Shown: in pieces, positions 1 through 5,540 of the stretch | Layout of the letters: each line of letters starts with the position of its first letter | How positions within the stretch are numbered: position 1 is the stretch's first letter | Assembly (NCBI GenBank): GCA_031254675.1 | Contig: JAIRTV010000075.1 | Coordinates: 1-5,675 of the forward strand | Source of the DNA: Planctomycetaceae bacterium | GTDB lineage: Bacteria > Planctomycetota > Planctomycetia > Pirellulales > Thermoguttaceae | DNA: 5,675 bases | Direction of reading: 5' to 3' | Notes under the pieces: model-generated | Databases searched by the model: none | Seen by the model: the letters and a program-made list of their open reading frames with translations, nothing else | Told to the model about the DNA's origin: nothing | Position numbers and translations under genes: made by a program

Positions 1-122
1 CCAAAAAACAGATAATCTTTGAATTGTTGTTCAGAGATGGAATTGCCGAGCGTGACACACAACATCAAAGCAGGAAAGACAACAAAAAGTTGCTGACCGC
101 CAATTTGCTCCATAAATTCCAT
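1..122 (-). CDS. Possible N-terminal fragment of a divergent gene running off the left edge (uncertain)
   Basis: The minus strand is open from an ATG at 120-122 to the window edge, giving about 40 residues. They include a hydrophobic stretch (L-F-V-V-F-P-A-L-M-L-C-V-T-L) that could be a membrane or signal segment, followed by a polar part. Its codons are ordinary, with no AGA, AGG or ATA. A second in-frame ATG lies at 111-113. Against it, neither ATG has a clear Shine-Dalgarno, and only 32 bp separate it from the start of the transporter gene, little room for two divergent promoters. A competing reading is a plus-strand frame open from base 3 that ends in a TGA at 153-155, overlapping the transporter ATG by one base; it uses several rare-looking codons (AGA, AGG, ATA) and resembles no family I know. 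No function can be assigned to either. Confidence 0.25.
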   Translation of the reverse strand, partial: MEFMEQIGGQQLFVVFPALMLCVTLGNSISEQQFKDYLFF

Positions 123-154
123 ACAATTAGGAAACAATTTGGAGATTTTTTCTG

Positions 155-2206
155 ATGGATTTAGACAAACTATCGCGACATTTTTTTACGTTTTTCTTTC
201 TTTTATTCTTTTGTGTTGTTCCGCTTGGGGCGTCGGAGACAGGACACGAATTTATTCGCTTATTCCCCGATCAACGGATATTGCTGCAACCAGGGCAAGC
301 TCTTACCACATTCGTCAGCGGCGACTACGAAAAAATTGACGCCTTCCGAGAGGTTGCGCCGGTTATTACGCTCGAAGATGGCGGCAAAAACGAAGTGGTT
401 GATGTTGCCGTCAAAAACGGGCAACTCCAACTTCGTTGGAAGAAAATCGGCACCAGCCAAATCACCCTGCGAATCGAACAACCCAATTCCGAATACGTTT
501 TTTATGATCATGTTCGTCTCGAAGCATGGACACCGGATTACGGGATAATGTTTTTTTCGGTACTTGGCGGTTTGGGGCTTTTTTTGCTCGGAATGCGTCA
601 GATGTCGGACGGTCTGCAATTAGTTGCCGGTCCCAGTCTTCGCAAGTTAATCGCCACCGTTACCGATAACCGTTTTTTCGCTGTTCTTGTCGGTTTTGGT
701 GTTACTTCTATCATTCAATCCAGCAGCGTCACAACCGTTATGGTCGTCGGCTTCATCAACAGCCGAATTATGACCCTTTCCCAAGGAATCGGTGTGATTA
801 TGGGCGCAAATATCGGCACAACAGTTACCGGTTGGATTTTGACGCTGGATATTGGAAAATACGGTTTGCACATGATTGGCGTGGCGGCGTTGATCTATCT
901 GTTTTCCAAAATCGAACGCACACGCTTTCTCGCAATGATTGCTTTGGGGTTGGGGTTTGTATTTTTTGGTCTCGAACTCATGCAACGCGGTTTTGTACCA
1001 CTTCGCGATTTGCCGGAATTTTCTGCATGGATGGAATCGTTTTCGGCGGAAACACAGTTGGGGGTTTATTTTTGTATTGCGATTGGCTGCATTATGACTC
1101 TAACCATTCAGTCGTCCTCCGCAACATTAGGAATTACCATCTCGCTCGCCGCAATCGGAGTGATTCGGTTTGAAACAGCAGCGGCGTTGGTACTTGGGGA
1201 AAACATCGGAACAACAATTACTGCCGTGTTGGCGTCCATTGGCTCTTCCACCAACGCCAAACGTGCTGCGTATTTTCATGTGTTGTTCAATGTTTTAGGA
1301 GTTCTTTGGATTTCGTCGATTTTCCGGTGGTTGTATCTTCCGATTATTTTTTATCTTGTCGGGACGGATCCGGCAACCGGTTTAATTCGCGACCCCAAAG
1401 TCGGAATTGCCATGACTCATACCTTGTTCAATATCGCCAACACGATTCTATTTTTGCCGTTTACTGGAATTGCGGCGACATTTCTTTTGCGTTATGTGCG
1501 AGACAACACGAACGAAACAGAACAAGAACAATCACGATTGACAACACTTGGGATTCGTCGTCTGGAAACTCCGGCAATGGCAATTGAACGTTCCCGAATT
1601 GAAGTGATCCGAATGGGTAATAGTTGTCTTCAATTGTTGGAAAAGTTGACGTTGCTGATTGATGCGGAAGAACCGGATCAGAAGGCGATTGACCATGCAT
1701 TTCATCAAGAGGAAGAATTGGATACTTTGCAGGATGAGATTATTGAATACACATCGAGTTTGCTTTCGGGGAATATTTCGCATGATATTGGTGATGCGGC
1801 GCATCAGCAACTCCGAATGGCGGACGAGTTGGAGTCGATTAGCGATTATTTGATTGTGATTCTCAAGTCGGACTTGAAGATGCGGAAAGACGGTTTGGCA
1901 ATTCCAGAACCGCAAAAATCAGAATTTAAGGAGTTGCATCGTGTTACGGAAGAATATCTTGCTATGATTCTGCGTTTCTATTCGGCTCGCAAAACTGATT
2001 TTGCGGACTTAACGACAGAGGTTCACGCGCAAGGGCATAGTCTTACTCGCAAAGCCAAAATTACGCGGGATCTCTTTATCAAACGAATGTCGGAAGAAAA
2101 ATTCGACCCGCAAATTGTGATTGCGTTCAACACGCAGTTCAATGCTTATCGTCGAGTTCGAGAACACGCCCAAAATGTTGCGGAAGCGATTGCCGGAATG
2201 AAATAA
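155..2206 (+). CDS. Na+/phosphate cotransporter family protein (NptA/PNaS type) with PhoU-like C-terminal domain
   Basis: This 683-residue inner-membrane protein belongs to the Na/Pi cotransporter family, whose characterised members bring in phosphate with sodium. Residues about 9-26 form a signal peptide or first membrane helix ending near G-A-S-E. Residues 27-124 are a polar, beta-rich stretch that should lie outside the cytoplasm. The transport core spans about 130-448 and shows the family's two inverted repeats: Q-S-S-S at 188-191 with G-A-N-I-G-T-T at 217-223, and Q-S-S-S at 319-322 with G-E-N-I-G-T-T at 348-354. Residues about 475-680 are helical, charged and PhoU-like, probably cytoplasmic. 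GGAG at 141-144, ten bases upstream, supports this start. A TACAAT box at 122-127 could be a -10, without a good -35. The gene converges on the sigma-factor gene and no other phosphate genes are visible. The family is clear; the substrate is inferred, and some relatives may export phosphate or serve regulation. Confidence 0.93.
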   Translation: MDLDKLSRHFFTFFFLLFFCVVPLGASETGHEFIRLFPDQRILLQPGQALTTFVSGDYEKIDAFREVAPVITLEDGGKNEVVDVAVKNGQLQLRWKKIGTSQITLRIEQPNSEYVFYDHVRLEAWTPDYGIMFFSVLGGLGLFLLGMRQMSDGLQLVAGPSLRKLIATVTDNRFFAVLVGFGVTSIIQSSSVTTVMVVGFINSRIMTLSQGIGVIMGANIGTTVTGWILTLDIGKYGLHMIGVAALIYLFSKIERTRFLAMIALGLGFVFFGLELMQRGFVPLRDLPEFSAWMESFSAETQLGVYFCIAIGCIMTLTIQSSSATLGITISLAAIGVIRFETAAALVLGENIGTTITAVLASIGSSTNAKRAAYFHVLFNVLGVLWISSIFRWLYLPIIFYLVGTDPATGLIRDPKVGIAMTHTLFNIANTILFLPFTGIAATFLLRYVRDNTNETEQEQSRLTTLGIRRLETPAMAIERSRIEVIRMGNSCLQLLEKLTLLIDAEEPDQKAIDHAFHQEEELDTLQDEIIEYTSSLLSGNISHDIGDAAHQQLRMADELESISDYLIVILKSDLKMRKDGLAIPEPQKSEFKELHRVTEEYLAMILRFYSARKTDFADLTTEVHAQGHSLTRKAKITRDLFIKRMSEEKFDPQIVIAFNTQFNAYRRVREHAQNVAEAIAGMK

Positions 2207-2238
2207 AACAAACCGGCGTCCTATTACCTTTTCTCTAA

Positions 2239-2280
2239 CTTTCGGCAAACAAGGTGGGCGACCTTTCGCCGAAGGATTTT
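2239..2280 (+). terminator. Candidate terminator after the Na/Pi transporter gene
   Basis: An 8-bp outer stem (2239-2246 with 2268-2275, one G-T pair) encloses a 5-bp inner stem, AAGGT at 2251-2255 with ACCTT at 2261-2265, around a GGGCG loop. It is followed by ATTTT. It starts 33 bp after the transporter stop codon. The T tract is short, so factor-independent termination is plausible but not certain. On the minus strand no T run follows, so it does not obviously serve the sigma-factor gene. Confidence 0.4.
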
Positions 2281-2293
2281 CATCCACGGTCAC

Positions 2294-2309
2294 ATTGCCG
2301 CAAGGCAAT
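2294..2309. repeat. Short perfect hairpin with a GCAA tetraloop
   Basis: ATTGCC (2294-2299) and GGCAAT (2304-2309) pair perfectly around GCAA, a GNRA-type loop that is especially stable in RNA. It lies between the convergent transporter and sigma-factor genes, just past the larger hairpin at 2239-2275. Neither side has a T run, so it does not look like an intrinsic terminator. It may help 3'-end formation for either gene, or be chance or part of a dispersed repeat. Confidence 0.25.
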
Positions 2310-2353
2310 TCTGACCCTGTTTCCGGACCGAATCGTAAAGCGTCATGAGTCTA

Positions 2354-2959
2354 TTACTGGCTTTTTATGTCTTCGCTCCAGATTTGGCGTATTCGTTCGA
2401 TTTTCCGTTCGACGGTGCGGCGAACACAACCAAGTTTGACAGCAATTTCTTCGGTACGATGCCCCTCAAGCGTCATCAACGCAATTTGTTTAAGCGTTTC
2501 ATCGCCAAGTTTATCAAGCAAAATCTGGCAGTTCTCAACAACCGCAAGCGCCAACTCCGGTGTCGGCTCCGCCCCAAGAACATTGCCAATACCATTGCGG
2601 TTCGTCTCGTCCGCCCGCCCAAAAACCGATTCGCCACGAATCCCTCCACCACCACGTTTTCGCGCGTAATGCCGCCGCAATTTCGCCGTCGCCTTCCTCG
2701 CCGTAATCGTGACAAGAAGTTTCCATAAATCTTCACGGTTTTTAATATTCCCGAATTTTTGTTGAATCATCCCATGATAAAAACTATTCATGGCACTAAG
2801 CGCCACATCTTCTTCGTCAACATCACGCAACGGCATCCCATCAAGTTTGCGACGGGCTAACCGCACCAACTTGCCAAAATATTCGTCCCATATTTTGCTC
2901 GCAACTTCTTCGTTGCCGTCCGCTAAATGAAGAATCCAACTGGAAACTTGTTCTGACAT
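2354..2959 (-). CDS. Planctomycete-type ECF-like RNA polymerase sigma factor
   Basis: This 201-residue cytoplasmic protein would direct RNA polymerase to a dedicated set of promoters. Residues about 10-105 match sigma region 2: a W-D-E-Y-F-G-K-L-V-R-L-A-R helix at 24-36, E-D-V-A-L-S-A-M-N-S-F at 50-60, and the promoter-melting and -10 segment L-W-K-L-L-V-T-I-T-A-R-K-A at 78-90, followed by a basic, glycine-rich stretch. A linker at about 106-130 leads to region 4 (about 131-195), whose helix-turn-helix T-E-E-I-A-V-K-L-G-C-V-R-R-T-V-E-R-K occupies 169-186. Length and wording fit the Sigma70_ECF group (PF07638 style) common in Pirellulales. Members often sit beside a Ser/Thr kinase; none is seen here, as the transporter gene converges downstream. 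No anti-sigma gene is visible, so its signal is unknown. The start has no Shine-Dalgarno, but the N-terminus M-S-E-Q fits the family. The flavin reductase gene lies 148 bp upstream on the same strand. Confidence 0.93.
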   Translation of the reverse strand: MSEQVSSWILHLADGNEEVASKIWDEYFGKLVRLARRKLDGMPLRDVDEEDVALSAMNSFYHGMIQQKFGNIKNREDLWKLLVTITARKATAKLRRHYARKRGGGGIRGESVFGRADETNRNGIGNVLGAEPTPELALAVVENCQILLDKLGDETLKQIALMTLEGHRTEEIAVKLGCVRRTVERKIERIRQIWSEDIKSQ

Positions 2960-3107
2960 TGGAGTACAAGGAAAAAATAACGTGCTGGATAAATTAATAA
3001 TCAGTTAAAAACAAACAGAATTAACGCCGTTCCCACCCAATTTTTTTGTACAGCAACAAGTTGTTTACTCAATTCACAGCAAAAAAGAAAATAGACAGTA
3101 ACATCAT

Positions 3108-3701
3108 TTACTCCTTTTTGGCGAGCGGTTTGCCGACATTCCACGCTTTGGCAATTTTTTTGCCGACACTGTAATAATTTCGCGTGCCATAGTCAAAGAT
3201 AATTGGCAGTATCTTTTCAATATCAGGAAATTTTCCCGTGTCGTCAAAACAATCCTCATCCGCTTTAACATCTTTAATTTCGCCAATAATTATTTTGCTT
3301 GTACCGTGGATAAATTCTTTGATCAATGAACATTCGAGTATTACTGGACATTCGGCGATGTACGGCGCATCAACTTTTTCCGCTTGAACTGCCGTAAAAC
3401 CGCACGTCGCAAATTTATCGAACTTGCGCCCCGAAACAATTCCGCCAAAATCTGTTTCAGTAACTAATTTTTCGGACGGAACATTGATTGTGAACGCTTT
3501 TCGGGTTAGCAACGCCTCATGTGTCCAACGCGACGGGCGTATCGCAATCATCAGACTCGGCGGTTCAAGTGCACAAATTCCACCCCACGCAACGGTCATA
3601 AAATTCGGTTTATCATTGGCATCATAAGTGGCAACAAGCAACGTCGGCTCTGGATACAGTAACGGCATTGTCCCCAAAGAACGTTTCATTTTAACGGTCA
3701 T
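3108..3701 (-). CDS. Flavin reductase family protein (flavoredoxin-like, FMN-binding split barrel)
   Basis: This 197-residue soluble protein has the FMN-binding split-barrel fold of flavin reductases and flavoredoxins, which bind FMN and pass electrons from NAD(P)H or other carriers to partner enzymes. Visible family features are N-F-M-T-V-A-W-G-G at 33-41, the flavin-contacting R-W-T-H-E at 58-62, F-T-I-N-V-P-S at 70-76, S-G-R-K-F-D-K-F at 90-97, D-A-P-Y-I-A-E-C-P-V at 111-120, and a closing G-K-K-I-A-K-A-W-N-V-G-K segment at 180-191. There is no signal peptide. The length is usual for the family. An AGGAG seven bases upstream fixes the start; a second Met at residue 5 is less well placed. 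The gene points away from the hydrolase and towards the sigma factor. Its leader carries promoter-like boxes and an operator-like dyad. The electron donor and partner cannot be told from sequence, and no dependent oxygenase is nearby. Confidence 0.9.
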   Translation of the reverse strand: MTVKMKRSLGTMPLLYPEPTLLVATYDANDKPNFMTVAWGGICALEPPSLMIAIRPSRWTHEALLTRKAFTINVPSEKLVTETDFGGIVSGRKFDKFATCGFTAVQAEKVDAPYIAECPVILECSLIKEFIHGTSKIIIGEIKDVKADEDCFDDTGKFPDIEKILPIIFDYGTRNYYSVGKKIAKAWNVGKPLAKKE

Positions 3702-3708
3702 CTAAATT

Positions 3709-3713
3709 CTCCT
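3709..3713 (-). promoter_or_regulatory. Ribosome-binding site of the flavin reductase gene
   Basis: Read on the minus strand this is AGGAG, seven bases before the ATG at 3699-3701. It supports that start over the in-frame Met four codons later. Confidence 0.8.
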
Positions 3714-3735
3714 GACAAATAGGAAAAAGTTATTT

Positions 3736-3762
3736 TTTATAAGAATTAAATCCGTTTTTCAA
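3736..3762 (-). promoter_or_regulatory. Candidate promoter of the flavin reductase gene (proximal)
   Basis: On the minus strand TTGAAA (3757-3762) and TATAAA (3736-3741) are separated by 15 bases, slightly short for a housekeeping promoter. Transcription would begin near 3730, giving a leader of about 30 nt. AT-rich DNA produces such words by chance, so this is a candidate only. Confidence 0.3.
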
Positions 3763-3793
3763 TAAGACAAAACCCAATTGCCAACCACCTCAA

Positions 3794-3810
3794 TGAGTAT
3801 AACTTACTCA
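3794..3810. promoter_or_regulatory. Operator-like perfect inverted repeat
   Basis: TGAGTA (3794-3799) and TACTCA (3805-3810) are perfect inverted copies separated by five bases, the size and symmetry expected of a site for a dimeric helix-turn-helix regulator. On the minus strand the word TATACT (3796-3801), lying partly in the dyad, sits 16 bases after TTGTTT (3818-3823). The dyad would therefore cover the -10 of a possible distal promoter for the flavin reductase gene, a typical position for repression. No regulator gene is in the window, and a 6-bp dyad can arise by chance. Confidence 0.3.
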
Positions 3811-3823
3811 AAAATTAAAACAA
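3796..3823 (-). promoter_or_regulatory. Candidate distal promoter of the flavin reductase gene
   Basis: On the minus strand TTGTTT (3818-3823) and TATACT (3796-3801) are 16 bases apart. A start near 3788 would leave a leader of roughly 85 nt. The -10 falls inside the TGAGTA/TACTCA dyad. It competes with the nearer candidate at 3736-3762; the sequence alone cannot choose between them. Confidence 0.22.
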
Positions 3824-3861
3824 CTCTCCCAATTATATTAAAACAATAACTAAGGAACTTT

Positions 3862-3880
3862 CGAAAAGCATCGCTTTTCG
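3862..3880. repeat. Perfect 8-bp hairpin in the divergent intergenic region
   Basis: CGAAAAGC (3862-3869) and GCTTTTCG (3873-3880) pair perfectly around a three-base loop, ATC. It is followed on the plus strand by the T-rich TTGTTTATTT. It resembles a terminator but lies upstream of both flanking divergent genes, where no gene needs ending. It may be part of a leader, a protein-binding site, the end of a small RNA, or one copy of a dispersed repeat. Confidence 0.45.
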
Positions 3881-4142
3881 TTGTTTATTTCGCTTCGGCT
3901 AAGGTTAAAAGATAACGTTGGTATCGTGCAAAGCAAACGTATCGTTGACATCTTTTTTACGCTGTTCGTCTGCAAGATACAACCGGTAGAATTGGTTTTT
4001 CCATTATATTTGTATTTATCTCAGCAAATTCCTACCCAATTTAACAATGAAAATGATTTTCTTTTTTTCCTCCAAACGATTTGAAAGGTAAATTATCTTT
4101 TAGGAATATCACGATCTTGAGATGAATAATCGAAATAAAAAT

Positions 4143-4147
4143 AGGAG
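4143..4147 (+). promoter_or_regulatory. Ribosome-binding site that sets the hydrolase start
   Basis: AGGAG is seven bases before the ATG at 4155-4157. An in-frame ATG at 4122 has no comparable site, and starting there would put eleven polar, basic residues ahead of a good signal peptide. The site therefore favours 4155. Confidence 0.8.
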
Positions 4148-4154
4148 TGTCATT

Positions 4155-5279
4155 ATGAAAAAAAATTTTATTGTTATTGTATTTTTTTGGGTGGTGTTTA
4201 TTCTTTTGCAGGAGTCGGTAGCCGATACGGTTCGTAGTGTCCGGTTTGTCTGGCATAACGCAACACAAAACCGAACAATTCCAGTAAAAATATTTTATCC
4301 GGCAAAAATCAGTGAAGAAAAAATACCAGTACTCGTGTTTTCGCATGGGTTGGGTGGTTCGATTGATTGTTGTTCTTATCTTGCCAATGCATGGGCGTCA
4401 CAGGGATTCGCTGTCGTCTTGTTACAACATCCAGGAAGCGATGAAAATATCTGGAAAGGAAAAATTTTGATTTTGAACGAATTTAAAGAGTCTTATCGTT
4501 ACCACTGGAATGGACGCTCGCGAGCGGAAGATATTAAATTTGTGTTGGATCGCGTGGAACAACTTATTGACGACAATCATCCGTTTGCAATTAAATTTGA
4601 TCGTAACCGAATTGGTGTTGGCGGTTATGATCTTGGAGGTCTTGCTGCGTTGCTTGTTGCTGGTCAGGTTCCTTCCGATCAAGGCGATTCGCTTTACGAT
4701 TCTCGAATCAAAGCGGTGTTGGCAATGAGTCCGCCAGTGCGTTTTACCAACAAAAGTTTTCAAGATGTTTACGCTCCGATTGAAGTTCCTGCTCTTTTCG
4801 TAACGGGGACAGAAGACAATAGTATTGTCGGTTCAACCAAAGCCTATCAACGTCGTATTCCGTTTGATTCCATGACTTGCAATGATCGGTATTTGGTTGT
4901 GTTTCAAGGCGGTGATCACCGAATTTACGGTGGTCGGATCTTTTCGCTCTTAGCCCGAAACGATCAACTCTTTCAATCGGCAATTATTCGCGTTTCAAAT
5001 TGCTTTTGGAAAGCGATTCTTCAACAAGACGAAAACGCCGCAATCGTGTTAAACGGTTACGGTTTTCAACGTTTACTTGGTGGTATGGCAACAGTTGAGC
5101 GGCGCATCGACACAACCGAAATAAATGCAACAAAAACAAACTCAACCGAAACCGCGCCGCAATCCGACAATATGGAAAAAACGGAAACAAAAAAACCGGA
5201 ATCTATTGAAGAGTTTCCCGTAACTCGGTTCTATCGTAATATCACACGGAAATACGCCAATGCCGCAACAATTCCGTAA
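4155..5279 (+). CDS. Exported alpha/beta hydrolase with Asp at the nucleophile position
   Basis: This 374-residue protein looks like the secreted 'predicted dienelactone hydrolase'/PAF-acetylhydrolase-like group of alpha/beta hydrolases. The N-terminus (M-K-K-N, hydrophobic to about 18, then S-V-A-D) is a signal peptide, probably cleaved after A23. The core has the oxyanion-loop motif F-S-H-G-L-G-G at 62-68 and R-x-x-D-x-x-F-V-L-D at 123-132. The elbow G-G-Y-D-L-G-G at 156-162 has Asp159 where Ser or Cys is usual. T-G-T-E-D at 217-221 offers a candidate acid, and G-G-D-H at 252-255 the likely catalytic His255. An Asp nucleophile is known in haloalkane dehalogenases and epoxide hydrolases, so the enzyme may be active with other chemistry, or inactive; the substrate is unknown. 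A Thr/Glu/Lys-rich linker (319-352) precedes a basic, aromatic tail. The start at 4155 is chosen over 4122 because of its Shine-Dalgarno. It appears to be a single-gene unit. Confidence 0.82.
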   Translation: MKKNFIVIVFFWVVFILLQESVADTVRSVRFVWHNATQNRTIPVKIFYPAKISEEKIPVLVFSHGLGGSIDCCSYLANAWASQGFAVVLLQHPGSDENIWKGKILILNEFKESYRYHWNGRSRAEDIKFVLDRVEQLIDDNHPFAIKFDRNRIGVGGYDLGGLAALLVAGQVPSDQGDSLYDSRIKAVLAMSPPVRFTNKSFQDVYAPIEVPALFVTGTEDNSIVGSTKAYQRRIPFDSMTCNDRYLVVFQGGDHRIYGGRIFSLLARNDQLFQSAIIRVSNCFWKAILQQDENAAIVLNGYGFQRLLGGMATVERRIDTTEINATKTNSTETAPQSDNMEKTETKKPESIEEFPVTRFYRNITRKYANAATIP

Positions 5280-5430
5280 CGTCTTCCGTCTTACCTATTT
5301 CCGCAACTATTTCCACAACCACGTGATTCTGTGAATGTTAGAAAATTTCTCTGATTGTTTGACATGTTTGTTTATAAAACAACTGTTGTGTTCCCTGGCT
5401 CGTACTTTCCAAAAAATTTGACGAAAAATA

Positions 5431-5475
5431 TCCAGTATTTTCACGTTTTTTTTAATATCTGGACTTTTATATTTT
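5431..5475. terminator. Candidate bidirectional terminator between convergent genes
   Basis: TCCAGTATT (5431-5439) pairs with AATATCTGGA (5454-5463), nine pairs with one bulged base, around a T-rich loop. The plus strand continues CTTTTATATTTT; the minus strand continues TATTTTTCG. It lies between the hydrolase gene (+) and the SUMF1-domain gene (-), so it could end transcripts from both sides. It is 151 bp past the hydrolase stop, and the stem is AT-rich, so strength is doubtful. The rest of 5280-5540 shows no gene. Confidence 0.35.
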
Positions 5476-5540
5476 GTTGCGTTTTTTTTAGGAATACACT
5501 GACATATGTTCCGACAATCCGTTTCGCTCAATGCGTTTTC

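Larger units (their letters stand above)
3702..4154. other. Divergent intergenic region between flavin reductase and hydrolase genes
   Basis: This 453-bp AT-rich stretch separates two genes that point away from each other. I see no convincing gene in it. It holds the flavin reductase ribosome-binding site and two candidate promoters, a perfect dyad at 3794-3810, an 8-bp hairpin at 3862-3880, and a longer imperfect hairpin at 3907-3956 that contains a direct repeat GTATCGT (3921-3927 and 3939-3945). The hydrolase promoter should lie in the right half; TTGAAA near 4080 is the best -35-like word, but I find no good -10 at the right distance. No tRNA or recognised riboswitch is visible. Confidence 0.6.

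Noticed and set aside
2254..2439. Plus-strand frame across the convergent gap into the sigma-factor gene
   Set aside because: It is antisense to the sigma-factor coding region, lies over the hairpins and has no recognisable content.
3881..4084. Plus-strand frame of about 67 codons in the divergent intergenic region
   Set aside because: It starts at a TTG just after a hairpin, lacks a ribosome-binding site, has no family resemblance and overlaps structured AT-rich DNA.
4122..4154. Earlier ATG for the hydrolase gene
   Set aside because: No Shine-Dalgarno precedes it, whereas AGGAG is ideally placed for 4155, which also yields a normal signal peptide.
5363..5368. TTGACA-like -35 box after the hydrolase gene
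   Set aside because: No acceptable -10 lies 16-18 bases downstream, and no plus-strand gene follows.
5307..5531. Minus-strand frame of about 74 codons downstream of the SUMF1-domain gene
   Set aside because: It begins at a TTG without a clear ribosome-binding site, is Lys/Asn/Ile-rich as expected from AT-rich spacer DNA, and runs through the candidate bidirectional terminator.
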